Assembly (NCBI RefSeq): GCF_017876755.1
Contig: NZ_JAGIOO010000001.1
Coordinates: 2,790,001 to 2,854,000, forward strand
Length of the DNA: 64,000 nt
Direction: 5' to 3'
Source of the DNA: Crossiella equi
GTDB lineage: Bacteria; Actinomycetota; Actinomycetes; Mycobacteriales; Pseudonocardiaceae
Shown: piece after piece, positions 52,170 to 61,347 of the stretch
How positions within the stretch are numbered: the stretch's first letter is position 1
Layout of the letters: each line of letters starts with the position of its first letter
Translations under genes and position numbers: made by a program
The notes under the pieces: generated by a model
The model's database searches: none
Told to the model about the DNA's origin: nothing
Seen by the model: the letters and a program-made list of their open reading frames with translations, nothing else

Positions 52170-52991
52170 CTAGCTGTAGTCCGCCAGCAGCCTGGTGCGC
52201 GCGGCCTGCCGCCGCCGCACCAGGTCGGCGAAGACCTCCGGTTCGGTCACCGGGAACAGCACGGTGCCCCGCACGTCGTGCACCGCGAGCACCGGGCCGG
52301 GGGCGAGGGGGATGCCGCCGGTGCCGTTGGCCTTGCCGAAGGCGCGCCGGGGTGGTCTGGTGCGTTCGACGTGGACCACCTTGACGTCCTGGACGCGCTT
52401 GAGCAGCAGGGTCTCCTCGGGGGCGTGTTCGCCGGTGCCCGTCCGCCAGCGCAGCTCGGTCGCGGTCAGGCGCAGCTCGCCCTGGCTCCCGGTGGTCTCC
52501 GCCTTCACCACGAACGCGGTCTCGCCCAGCTCGGCCACGACCGGGGTCAGGAACACCGTCCGGGCGCGTTTGGCCAGCAGCAGGGTCAGGATCGGGGTGG
52601 CCACGCACAGCAGCGAGGACATCGGCCACACCCAGGGCAGGTTCGGTGACCAGTAGCCGGTGGCGGGCAGCAGGGCGAAGCCGACCGCGAAGCCGAGCCA
52701 GCCCGCGCGGCTCACCCAGTTCTCCGGGCGGAGCCAGAAGTCGGCCTTGCGCGACTTCACCGCCACCACGACGTAGGCGACCAGCGGGGCGCCGCTGACG
52801 AAGGTCAGGGCCAGCAGGCTGTCCGTGCGCCAGCTCAGGCCGAAGACGACCAGGCTGACCACCACCGCGCTGACGAAGCCCGGCAGCACGAGGTAGGCGA
52901 ACAACAGCAGGGTCTGGGCGCGCACCCAGCGCGCCCCGAGCGCGGTCCGGGCCTCGTCGGTGGCCGGGCCGGGCAGCTTGGCGGGAATCAC
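52170..52991 (-). CDS. Membrane protein with a C-terminal YcxB/PH-like cytosolic domain
   Basis: 273 residues. Four hydrophobic segments (about 24-46, 52-72, 90-108, 116-135) are followed by a cytosolic domain (about 150-255) of repeated strands, LRLTATELRWRTGTGEHAPEE and HDVRGTVLFPVTE, resembling the PH-like YcxB domain. Function unknown. Start GTG 52991 with no clear ribosome site, perhaps leaderless. It is convergent with the DUF3558 gene and divergent from the GH97 gene. Confidence 0.68.
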   Translation of the reverse strand: MIPAKLPGPATDEARTALGARWVRAQTLLLFAYLVLPGFVSAVVVSLVVFGLSWRTDSLLALTFVSGAPLVAYVVVAVKSRKADFWLRPENWVSRAGWLGFAVGFALLPATGYWSPNLPWVWPMSSLLCVATPILTLLLAKRARTVFLTPVVAELGETAFVVKAETTGSQGELRLTATELRWRTGTGEHAPEETLLLKRVQDVKVVHVERTRPPRRAFGKANGTGGIPLAPGPVLAVHDVRGTVLFPVTEPEVFADLVRRRQAARTRLLADYS

Positions 52992-53082
52992 GGGACTCGG
53001 TGTACCAGTCCCGGGCCGCCCGGGTGACCAGAACCAGACAGCACCCTGCACCGAAATCCGCCGACCTTGTAGGCATCCAGTC

Positions 53083-55710
53083 ATGGGTCAACGCTCACCC
53101 GCGCGCTGGGGCGCGGTACTCGCTGCCGTCCTGACCACCACGACAGCCTTGCCCGCCACCGCCGAACCCGCCCGTGACCTGGCCGTACGCGCACCGGCCT
53201 CGGAGTTGTCGGCACACCTGCACCTGGACCGCCCGGACGGTTCGGTGGCGCTGTCGGTGCGGCGGGCCGGGCGCACCGTGCTCGCGCCCACCCCGGTCGG
53301 CCTCCGCACCGCCGCCGCCGACCTCACCCGGGGCCTGCGGCTGACCGGGCAGTCGCAGCGGCAGGTGGTCGAGCGGTACCGGATGACCACCGGCAAGCGA
53401 CTGGCGCGCGAGGCCCGGATGACCGAGACGCGGCTGTCCTTCCTCGGCGAGCACGGCACCCCGCTGGACCTGGTGCTGCGCGTGGCCGAGGACGGGGTCG
53501 CCTACCGCTACGAGCTCTCCGGCGCGCACGTGGTGACCGGCGAGGCTTCCGCGTTCAGCCTGCCCGCCGACGCCCACGCCTGGCTGCTGCCCTACAACCC
53601 GCAGCACGAGAACCGCCGCGAGCGCACCACGGCCGCCGCCGCACCGGCGGGCAGCTACGGCAACCCCTCGCTGTTCCAGTCGGGCGAGGACTACACCCTG
53701 CTCACCGAGTCCAATGTGGACGGACGGTACGCGGGCGCCCGGCTGCGGCACGAGGCCGGGTCGCCGACCTACACCGTGGAGCTGGCCGACGCACGGGTGG
53801 ACCTGGCCGCGGGCACGCCGACGCCGTGGCGCACCGCGATCATCGGCGACCTGGCGACGGTCACCGAGTCGACCCTGGTGGACGACCTGGCCGAGCCCGC
53901 CCGGTTCACCGACACCTCCTGGGTCCGGCCGGGCAAGGTGGCCTGGTCCTGGCTGAGCGAGCACGCGAGCCCCGGGAACCTCCAGCGGCAGAAGGAGTAC
54001 GTGGACTTCGCCGCCCGGCACGGCTGGCCGTACGTGCTCGTCGACGAGGGCTGGCGTGCGGAGTGGGTGCCGGAGCTGACCCGCTACGCCCGCGCGCGCA
54101 ACGTGGACGTGCTGCTCTGGTACCACTGGCAGCGCCTGGACTCCCAGCAGGAACGGGACACCGAGTTCACCCGCGTCACCGGCTGGGGCGTCAAGGGCGT
54201 GAAGATCGACTTCATGGAGTCGGACTCGCAGGAGCGCTTCCGCTTCTACGACGCGGCCCTCGCCGACACCGCCCGGTACCGGCTGATGGTCAACTTCCAC
54301 GGCTCGACCATCCCGCACGGCCTGGCCCGCACCTGGCCGCACGTCATGACCATGGAAGCGGTGCACGGCGCTGAGCAGCTGCCGCAGCCGGTGGACAACC
54401 CGGTGCACCCGTTCGCGCGCAACGTGGTCGGCTCGATGGACTACACCCCGGTCTCCTTCGAGGTAGGTCCGAAGGCCTCGACGATCGCGCACGAGATCGC
54501 GCTGCCGGTGCTCTACGAGTCGGGCTGGCAGCACTTCGCGGACGGCCCCGAGGCCTACGAGCGCTTCCCCACCGCGCTGCGCTTCCTGGACCAGGTACCG
54601 ACGGTGTGGGACGAGACCCGCCTCCGCGGCGGCTACCCCGGCCAGGACGCGGTGCTGGCCCGCCGCAACGGGGACCGGTGGTTCCTGGGCGGGGTGGTGG
54701 CCGGCGCCGCGGACACGCTGACCGCACCGCTGGACGTGCTGGGCGCGGGCCGCTGGCTGGTCGAGGTGCTCACCGACGGCCCGGGCCCGCGCGGCGACGT
54801 GGTGGTGACCCGGTCGACGAAGACCAGCGGTGACGTGCTGTCCGTGCCGGTGCGTGCCAACGGCGGGTTCGCCGCCCTCGCCTGCCCGGCCACCCCCGGC
54901 CGCACGACCTGCCACCAGCCGGTGGTCCAGGCCCCGGTGACCCGGCTCGCGGTGACCCCCGCCGACGCCGGGGACCTCCTGCCGGGCAGCGGGTTCGAGG
55001 TCACCGCCGAGTTCACCGTGGAGAGCGCCCGCACGCTGCGCGACCTGGTGCTGCGGCCGGTGGCCCCGGCGGGCTTCCAGGTGAGCGGCCCGGCGGTCAC
55101 CGCCCGCGAGCTGGGCCGGGGCGGCCAGCTGCGCGGCCGCTGGCAGGTCACGGTGCAGGGCGACGCCCGGCCGGGCCTGGTGGAGCTGCCGGTGGTCGCC
55201 GAGTTCACCGACCCGGCGCTGGGCCACCGGCTGCACGTCGAGCAGGCGGTGGTGGTGGCGGTGGCGCTGTCCGGGCAGCCCTGGGTGAGCGAGCTGCCGT
55301 TCACCCGCGAGGACAACGGCTGGGGCCCGGTGGAACGCGACCGGTCCAACAACGAGAGCGCGGGCGGTGACGGCAACCCGTTGCGCGTCAACGGTGTCAC
55401 CTACGCCAAGGGCCTCGGTGTGCACGCGCCGAGCGAGGTCGCGGTGCACCTGGGTGGCCGCTGCACGCGTTTCACCGCGCTGGTCGGCCTGGACGAGGAG
55501 ACCACGCAGCCGGGCAGCGCGGCCTTCCACGTGCTCACCGACGGCGTGCTCCGGCAGGAGACGGGCGTGCTGCGCACCGGTCAGGCCGCCTCGCCGATCG
55601 AGGTGGACGTGACCGGTGCCCGCACGCTGCTGTTGCGCGTCACCGACGGGGGTGACGGGCGGAACTTCGACCACGCCGACTGGCTGTCGGCGCGGCTGAG
55701 CTGCGGCTAG
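53083..55710 (+). CDS. Secreted GH97 glycoside hydrolase with NPCBM domain
   Basis: 875 residues. A signal peptide (about 1-28, ending PATAEPA) precedes an N-terminal beta-sandwich and a (beta/alpha)8 catalytic domain. GVKGVKIDFMESD near 370-380 places an aspartate where retaining GH97 members have their nucleophile, pointing to alpha-galactosidase rather than the inverting alpha-glucosidase branch. HGSTIPHGLARTWPHVMTMEA and GSMDYTP follow. Linker beta domains (about 615-730) lead to an NPCBM-type galactose-binding domain (about 736-875). It would cleave alpha-galactosides outside the cell. ATG start, weak ribosome site. Convergent with the P450 gene, which ends 9 bp away. Confidence 0.88.
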   Translation: MGQRSPARWGAVLAAVLTTTTALPATAEPARDLAVRAPASELSAHLHLDRPDGSVALSVRRAGRTVLAPTPVGLRTAAADLTRGLRLTGQSQRQVVERYRMTTGKRLAREARMTETRLSFLGEHGTPLDLVLRVAEDGVAYRYELSGAHVVTGEASAFSLPADAHAWLLPYNPQHENRRERTTAAAAPAGSYGNPSLFQSGEDYTLLTESNVDGRYAGARLRHEAGSPTYTVELADARVDLAAGTPTPWRTAIIGDLATVTESTLVDDLAEPARFTDTSWVRPGKVAWSWLSEHASPGNLQRQKEYVDFAARHGWPYVLVDEGWRAEWVPELTRYARARNVDVLLWYHWQRLDSQQERDTEFTRVTGWGVKGVKIDFMESDSQERFRFYDAALADTARYRLMVNFHGSTIPHGLARTWPHVMTMEAVHGAEQLPQPVDNPVHPFARNVVGSMDYTPVSFEVGPKASTIAHEIALPVLYESGWQHFADGPEAYERFPTALRFLDQVPTVWDETRLRGGYPGQDAVLARRNGDRWFLGGVVAGAADTLTAPLDVLGAGRWLVEVLTDGPGPRGDVVVTRSTKTSGDVLSVPVRANGGFAALACPATPGRTTCHQPVVQAPVTRLAVTPADAGDLLPGSGFEVTAEFTVESARTLRDLVLRPVAPAGFQVSGPAVTARELGRGGQLRGRWQVTVQGDARPGLVELPVVAEFTDPALGHRLHVEQAVVVAVALSGQPWVSELPFTREDNGWGPVERDRSNNESAGGDGNPLRVNGVTYAKGLGVHAPSEVAVHLGGRCTRFTALVGLDEETTQPGSAAFHVLTDGVLRQETGVLRTGQAASPIEVDVTGARTLLLRVTDGGDGRNFDHADWLSARLSCG

Positions 55711-55731
55711 CCGTTGGGGCTAGCCGTTGGG
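55706..55731. repeat. Two tandem 13-bp repeats carrying both stop codons
   Basis: GCTAGCCGTTGGG occurs at 55706-55718 and again at 55719-55731. The first copy contains the GH97 stop TAG and the second the P450 stop (CTA on plus). GCTAGC is palindromic, so each copy has a TAG on both strands. Confidence 0.85.
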
Positions 55732-56937
55732 GCGGACCGGAAGAGCGAGCAGCGAGCGCATCAGCACGCTGTTCCGGTACCGCAGCTCCTCCGCCGGTAC
55801 GGCCAGGCTGAGGTCGGGGAAGCGCGCGATCAGCCGTCCGATCGCGGTGCTGCCCTCCAGCCTGGCCAGCGGGGCGCCCACGCAGTAGTGGATGCCGTGC
55901 CCGAAGGCCAGGTGGCCGCCGAGCGCGCGGTCGATGTCGAGCTGGTCGGGGTTGTCGAACTTGTCCCCGTCCCGGTTGGCCGAGTTGAGCCCGACCAGCA
56001 GCAGCTCGTTGGCGGGCACGGTGACCTCGCCGAGCTGGAGCGGGGCGGTGGTCACCCGGGCGGTGCCGGTGATCACCGGGCCGTCGAAGCGCAGCAGCTC
56101 CTCGATGGCGTTGGGCAGCCGGTCCGGGTTGGCGCGCAGGGCGGCGAGCTGCTCGGGGTGGGTGAGCAGCGCGCGCATGCCGTTGCCGATGAGGTTGGCC
56201 GTGGTCTCGTGCCCGGCCAGCAGCAGCAGGAACGCCATGGCGACCAGCTCGTGGCCGGTGAGGCGGTCGCTGTCCTCGCTGACCTCGATCAGGTCGGTGA
56301 GCAGGTCGTCGGTCGGCTGGGCGCGCTTGTTCTCGATCAGGCCCATCAGGTACTGCGCCAGCGCCTGGCTGTCCGCGGCCATGACCTCGGGGTTGCCGCC
56401 GTTGCTGACCAGCGAGGTGGACCAGCGGCGGAAGTCCTCCTGGTCGCCCTGGGGCACCCCGAGCAGCTCGCAGATGACGGTGACGGGCAGCGGGAACGCC
56501 AACGCCTCCATGAGGTCCACGACCTCCGCACCGGCGAGGCCGTCGAGCAGCTCCTCGGTGATCTGCTCGATCCTCGGCCGCAGCTGCTCCACCCGGCGCG
56601 GGGTGAAGGCCTTGGCCACCAGCTTGCGCAGCCGGGTGTGCTGGGGCGGGTCGCTGTTGAGCATGTGCGGGGCCAAGGCCGCCGCGAACGGGGAGTCGGC
56701 GCCTCCCCGGTAGCTGCGCATGAGCTCGCTCAGCCGCTGGACGTCCTTGCTGACCTCCGGGGCGGTCAGCGCCAGGCGCACGTCCTCGTAGCGGGTGACC
56801 ACCCACATCGGGAACCGCCCGGGCAGGTCGACCCGGTGCACGGGCCGTTCGCGGCGGAGGTGGGCGTATACCGGATATGGGTCCTGCATGTAGGCCTCGT
56901 CGAACATCGGCCGTTCGGCCGTGGCGTCGCTGACCAT
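55720..56937 (-). CDS. Cytochrome P450
   Basis: 405 residues, soluble bacterial class. The I-helix oxygen-activation motif AGHETT is at 241-246, the K-helix ExxR in EELLR at 279-283, and the heme-ligand cysteine C352 in FGHGIHYCVGAPLARLE. Residues such as LAPHMLNSDPPQHTRLRKLVAKAF resemble CYP105/107-type macrolide or xenobiotic hydroxylases. It needs a ferredoxin and reductase; none are close by. ATG start at 56937. It converges on the GH97 gene and is divergent from the mannosidase gene. Confidence 0.92.
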   Translation of the reverse strand: MVSDATAERPMFDEAYMQDPYPVYAHLRRERPVHRVDLPGRFPMWVVTRYEDVRLALTAPEVSKDVQRLSELMRSYRGGADSPFAAALAPHMLNSDPPQHTRLRKLVAKAFTPRRVEQLRPRIEQITEELLDGLAGAEVVDLMEALAFPLPVTVICELLGVPQGDQEDFRRWSTSLVSNGGNPEVMAADSQALAQYLMGLIENKRAQPTDDLLTDLIEVSEDSDRLTGHELVAMAFLLLLAGHETTANLIGNGMRALLTHPEQLAALRANPDRLPNAIEELLRFDGPVITGTARVTTAPLQLGEVTVPANELLLVGLNSANRDGDKFDNPDQLDIDRALGGHLAFGHGIHYCVGAPLARLEGSTAIGRLIARFPDLSLAVPAEELRYRNSVLMRSLLALPVRPNG

Positions 56938-57070
56938 GTACTCACTCTCCCCAAGTGCACTGTGTTCCCCTCACAACCTGCCACGACCCGGGTCGTTTCC
57001 GCAGGCATGAGGCGCGGAGAAACTTCTCCACGGTGTACCCAACGAGCCGGTTGCCCACTAACGTTCCCGT

Positions 57071-59743
57071 ATGCCCGTCCCCCCACCGATCGTGCTGGTC
57101 GTGCCGCACACCCACTGGGACCGGGAGTGGTACGAACCGTTCCAGCGCTTCCGCTTCCGGCTGGTCGACCTGCTGGATGAGGTGCTGCCCCGGCTGCGCG
57201 AGGACCCGGCGCTGCGCTTCACCCTGGACGGCCAGACCGCGGCGGTGGACGACTACCTGGAGGTCCGCCCGGAGGCCGAGCCCCTGGTCCGCGAGCTGGT
57301 GCGGCGCGGGCAGCTGGCGGTGGGCCCGTGGCGGGTGCTGGCGGACTCGTTCCTGTGCGCGGGCGAGACCCTGGTGCGCAACCTGGAGCTCGGCCTGGCC
57401 CGGGCGGCGGAGCTGGGCGGCGCGATGCCGGTGGGCTACCTGCCGGACCAGTTCGGCCACGCGGCCCAGCTGCCGCAGCTGCTGCGCGGTTTCGACCTCA
57501 CCCAGGCCTGCCTGTGGCGCGGCGTACCGTCCACTGTGGATACTCATACGTTCTCCTGGGTGGCCCCGGACGGCACCGCGGTCCGCACCGAGTACCTGCC
57601 GGGCGGCTACGGCAACGCCGCGACGCTGTTCAGCGACCCGAGGGCCACCTCGGCGCGGGCCGGGGAGTTCGCCGAGCACATGCGCCCGTGGTTCGGCGAC
57701 ACGCCGCCGCTGGCGATGTACGGCGCCGACCACGGCGGGCCGGTGGCCTCGCTGTCCGCCCAGGTCGCCGCGACCCCGGGGTTGCGCCTGGCCACGCTGG
57801 CCGAGGCGTTGGCCGACCGGGGCACGCCGACGGCGGAGGTGCGCGGCGAGCTGCGCAGCCACGCCCGCGCGAACCTGCTGCCGGGTGTGCTGTCCGCGCG
57901 GCCCTCGCTGAAGGTGGCGATGGCCCGGGCCGAACGCGTGGTGGCGCGCTACGCCGAACCGCTGTCCGCGCTGTGGGACCCGGCGGGCGGCCAGCCGTTC
58001 CTGACCATGGCCTGGCAGCGCCTGGTCGACGCGAGCTGCCACGACTCGGTGACCGGCTGCGGCGCGGACGCCACCGCCGTCCAGGTCGCGGGCCGGATCG
58101 CCGAGGCCGAGCACCTGGGCACCGCGGTCCGCGACCGGGTGCTGGACCGCCTGGCCGCCGAGGTGCCGCCGGACGCGGTGCTGGTGCTGAACCCGAGCCC
58201 GCACCCCCGCGCGGACGTCACCACCGTGACCGCGGTGGTCCCGGAGGACTGGTCCGAGGTGGCCCTGGAGCTGCCGGACGGCCACCGCGTGCCCGCCCAG
58301 GAGCTGTCCCGGCCGCCCCGCGAGCTGCTGGCCGAGGAGTTCCCGGCGGACCGGGTGGTCGAGGCGGTCCGGCGCCGCACCTTCGGCCAGGTGATGTACG
58401 ACCGGGCGGTGCGCCGCGCCGAGGTCCTGGACGGTGAGGTGCTGTTCCTGGTCGGCCGCCGGGGCGATCCCGCCTACGACGTGGCACACCTGACCGCGGC
58501 GCTGGCCCGGCGCGTGCACGAGCATGGGCACTGGCTGGTGCGCGTGGTCGACGAGCCGAAGCGTGAGCTGCTGGCCGCGGTCCCGGTGCCGCCGCTGGGC
58601 TGGACCACGGCCCGCCCGGTCCGCGCGGCCACCCCCGTCACAAACCCGGTGTCCACAGTGGACGGAACGCTGGCCAACGGCCTCGTCGCGGTGACCGTCG
58701 AGGACGAGGGCACGCTGCGCGTCACCACGGCCGACGGCACGGTCCTGCGCGGGCTGGGGCGGCTGACCGACGGCGGCGACGCGGGTGACAGCTACAACTA
58801 CGGCCCGCCGGTGGCCGACCTGCTGGTGCACGAGCCGGTGGCGATGATGGTCCGCCAGGGCGCGACCGGGCCGCTGGTGGGCAGCATCGACGTGCTGCGC
58901 ACCTACGACTGGCCGTCCGGGCTGGCCGACGACGAGGGCTCGGCGCGGTCGGCGGGCGTGACCCCGACCGAGGTGCTGACCCGGGTGGAGCTGCGCGCGG
59001 GCGAGCCGTTCGTACGGCTGACGGTCCGCTTCGACAACCGCGCCGCCGACCACCGGGTGCGCCTGCACCTGCCGGTGGGCGAGGTCCCGGGCTCGCGGGC
59101 CGAGGGCCAGTTCGCGGTGACCGCCCGCGGCCTGACCGGCGAGGGCGGCAACGGCGAGACCCCGCTGCCCACCTACCCGGCCGCCGCGTTCGTCACCGCG
59201 GGCCCGCTGTCGGTGCTGCTGGACACCACTACCGAGTACGAGGTCCGCGGCGGCGAGCTGGCCCTGACCCTGCTGCGCGCGGTGGGCCGGATCAGCCGCA
59301 ACACCCACCCGCTGCGCGCGGAACCGGCGGGGCCCACCACGCCCATCCCCGGGGCGCAGGAGCCCGGGGAACGCGTGGTGCGCCTGGCGGTCGTCCCGGG
59401 CGCGCACTCCGACGCGGAGCTGATGCGCCTGTCCGAACGGTTCACGCTGGCCCCGGAGGTGCGCGGCGGCACCGGGTCCCCGGACGCGCCGCTGACCGCC
59501 GAGCCGGGGCTGGCGGTGCGGGGCGCGACGCTGACCGGGCTCCGGGACCGGGACGGCGAGCTGGAGCTGCGGCTGGTCGCCTACTCCGAGGAGCCGGTGA
59601 CGGCGGTGGTGCAGCGGGAGGGGGTGAAGACCGCCCGCCGGACCACGCTGGCCGGAGCCGACCTGGAGACCCTGCCCGTGGCGGCGAGCACGGTGGAGAT
59701 CCCGTTGCGGCCCTGGGAGATCGCGACCGTCCGGCTCGGCTAG
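57071..59743 (+). CDS. GH38 alpha-mannosidase
   Basis: 890 residues, cytoplasmic. The N-terminal HTHWDREWYEPF carries zinc ligands H and D, the catalytic-domain segment YLPDQFGHAAQLPQLLRGF is near 125, and HDSVTGCG near 325 gives another zinc histidine. The C-terminal beta-sandwich domains span about 430-890. It hydrolyses alpha-mannosides; members of this branch act on oligosaccharides imported into the cell. ATG with a Shine-Dalgarno weaker than average. The stop codon lies in the left end of a palindromic element. An ABC importer encoded downstream on the other strand may feed it. Confidence 0.92.
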   Translation: MPVPPPIVLVVPHTHWDREWYEPFQRFRFRLVDLLDEVLPRLREDPALRFTLDGQTAAVDDYLEVRPEAEPLVRELVRRGQLAVGPWRVLADSFLCAGETLVRNLELGLARAAELGGAMPVGYLPDQFGHAAQLPQLLRGFDLTQACLWRGVPSTVDTHTFSWVAPDGTAVRTEYLPGGYGNAATLFSDPRATSARAGEFAEHMRPWFGDTPPLAMYGADHGGPVASLSAQVAATPGLRLATLAEALADRGTPTAEVRGELRSHARANLLPGVLSARPSLKVAMARAERVVARYAEPLSALWDPAGGQPFLTMAWQRLVDASCHDSVTGCGADATAVQVAGRIAEAEHLGTAVRDRVLDRLAAEVPPDAVLVLNPSPHPRADVTTVTAVVPEDWSEVALELPDGHRVPAQELSRPPRELLAEEFPADRVVEAVRRRTFGQVMYDRAVRRAEVLDGEVLFLVGRRGDPAYDVAHLTAALARRVHEHGHWLVRVVDEPKRELLAAVPVPPLGWTTARPVRAATPVTNPVSTVDGTLANGLVAVTVEDEGTLRVTTADGTVLRGLGRLTDGGDAGDSYNYGPPVADLLVHEPVAMMVRQGATGPLVGSIDVLRTYDWPSGLADDEGSARSAGVTPTEVLTRVELRAGEPFVRLTVRFDNRAADHRVRLHLPVGEVPGSRAEGQFAVTARGLTGEGGNGETPLPTYPAAAFVTAGPLSVLLDTTTEYEVRGGELALTLLRAVGRISRNTHPLRAEPAGPTTPIPGAQEPGERVVRLAVVPGAHSDAELMRLSERFTLAPEVRGGTGSPDAPLTAEPGLAVRGATLTGLRDRDGELELRLVAYSEEPVTAVVQREGVKTARRTTLAGADLETLPVAASTVEIPLRPWEIATVRLG

Positions 59744-60016
59744 AGGGTTTTCGCTGTGGGTGTTCCCGGTCGAGCGGCCTTCCCGGGTGCACTGGACGGT
59801 TCGTGCGGCCTGACCGGTAAACCCCGACTGCTCGTGTGGCCTGACCAGGCAACCCCACGCCTAGTCAGGCCGCACGAGTCGTGGTTTTCTGGTCTGGCCG
59901 CACGAACCCGGAGAGCTGCCGGGGCAGGCCGCACGAACTGTCAGGCCACCAGGGCCGTTCGTGCCCGGGGGAAGGCCGTCCGGACGGCTCAACACCCGCG
60001 GCGAAAACTCTCTAGC
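59739..60016. repeat. 278-bp palindromic non-coding element with terminal inverted repeats
   Basis: 26-bp ends (59739-59764 and 59991-60016) are inverted copies matching at 23 of 26 positions; each begins GCTAGAGRGTTTTCGC. Weaker similarity (GCGGCCTTCCC / GACGGCCTTCCC) extends inward. Inside, at least five copies of the core CGTGCGGCCTGAC occur, two on the plus strand (59800-59815, 59831-59846) and three inverted (59864-59878, 59892-59906, 59924-59937). No open frame supports a protein. The arms could fold into a long imperfect hairpin between two convergent genes. It may be a MITE-like or REP-like mobile repeat or an elaborate bidirectional terminator. Confidence 0.72.
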
Positions 60017-60126
60017 CGTGCGGGGCGTCCACGACCGGGGGCTGCGCGGCCACCGGCTCGCGCGGGTGGTACCGGCGCCCAGCCGCACGCTGCCCGTACC
60101 CGGGCTCGTGCGCGGGAGGAACTGGT

Positions 60127-61347
60127 TCAGGCCGGGTTCCCGCACAGGGCCACGATCCCGCCCTCGTGATCGGTGACCACGTGCCCACCGGTCCCCCGGG
60201 CCAGGAGGCGCCCGGCGCTCCGCGCGTCGTACCGTCCACCGTCCGGCCCGTACAACAGCAACCCGTCCGCGCCGTCCAGGACCAGCTCACCGTCGGCCGC
60301 CAGCAGCACCGGCTCGTCGATCCCGCCGCTGACCGCGGTCCGCCCGGCCGCCAACCCCTCCAGACAGGCCTGCGCCAGCTCCACCGGCCCCACCGCGTCG
60401 GCGCTGACCGCGATCCAGGTGGTCGGGCTGCCGGGCAGGCTGTCGGTGTCCCGGCCGTGGAAGTCGCTGCCGCCCACCGGGGTCACGTGCATGCCCCACG
60501 ACCGCCACCAGGCCAGCGGCCCGCCCCAGGTCCGCGTCCACCAGCTCGAGTGCCAGATCTCCGCCAGCGGTGGCGGCACCGGCATCGGTTCGCGCCACGA
60601 GCAGTCCCCGGACAGCGGGTGGTTGATCGACAGCAGGCCGCCCCGCGCCAGCACCGAGGTCAGCCACTGCCCGGCGGGCGCCCGGAAGTCCACCCAGCCG
60701 ATCTCCCCGTAGGCGTTGGCGTGCCCGGTGTCGGTGGTGACCTCCTGGCCCGGGATGAGCGCGATCCCGTACCGCCGCCCGACCTCGGCCAGCTCCGCGT
60801 GGTGCGCCACCGTGTTGTGGTCGGTCACCGCCAGCGCGGACAGGCCCCGGGAGACCGCCAGCGCGGCCAGCTCCGGCACGGTCAGCCGCCCGTCGGAGTG
60901 CAGGGTGTGCGCGTGCAGGTCCGCCGGGACCCAGCGCAGCCCCGGCGAGGCGGGCAGCCGTCGCGACGGCCGCCGTTCCGGGACCAGCGGCGCGGGCCGG
61001 GCCACCTCCACGAACGCCGGGCCCAGGGTGACCTCGACCGTGGCGTGCACGCCCTCCGGCGGGATCCGGTGCAGGCCCAGCACCACGTGCCAGGTCCCGG
61101 CCTCCGGCTCGCCCGGCAGGTAGCCGGGGGTGGCCTCGGCGGCGGTGATCGCGAAGCGGCGCCGGGCCGAACCGGACCAGCCCCGCCAGCCCGCCGCGCC
61201 CCGGCAGCCGATGTCCAGGATCGCCGGGGACTCGTAGGTCAGCTCCACGGTGACCCCGGCGCAGCCCTGCGGCACGGTGAACGGCAGGTCCAGCCAGCGC
61301 CCCTCGGTGCGGTGGTCCCGGGTGATCAGTCCACTGTGGATGATCAT
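60127..61347 (-). CDS. CehA/McbA-type PHP-domain hydrolase
   Basis: 406 residues. After an N-terminal beta-rich domain (about 1-150) the PHP domain shows DLHAHTLHSDG near 158-168, AVTDHNTVAHHAEL, INHPL and GGSDFHGRDT, giving the usual metal-binding histidines and aspartates. PHP enzymes of this branch hydrolyse phosphoester or carbamate bonds. ATG start overlaps the ABC ATPase stop (ATGA), so it is the last gene of an ABC importer operon and likely acts on the imported compound. The exact substrate is unknown. The stop lies about 110 bp from the right end of the palindromic element. Confidence 0.84.
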   Translation of the reverse strand: MIIHSGLITRDHRTEGRWLDLPFTVPQGCAGVTVELTYESPAILDIGCRGAAGWRGWSGSARRRFAITAAEATPGYLPGEPEAGTWHVVLGLHRIPPEGVHATVEVTLGPAFVEVARPAPLVPERRPSRRLPASPGLRWVPADLHAHTLHSDGRLTVPELAALAVSRGLSALAVTDHNTVAHHAELAEVGRRYGIALIPGQEVTTDTGHANAYGEIGWVDFRAPAGQWLTSVLARGGLLSINHPLSGDCSWREPMPVPPPLAEIWHSSWWTRTWGGPLAWWRSWGMHVTPVGGSDFHGRDTDSLPGSPTTWIAVSADAVGPVELAQACLEGLAAGRTAVSGGIDEPVLLAADGELVLDGADGLLLYGPDGGRYDARSAGRLLARGTGGHVVTDHEGGIVALCGNPA

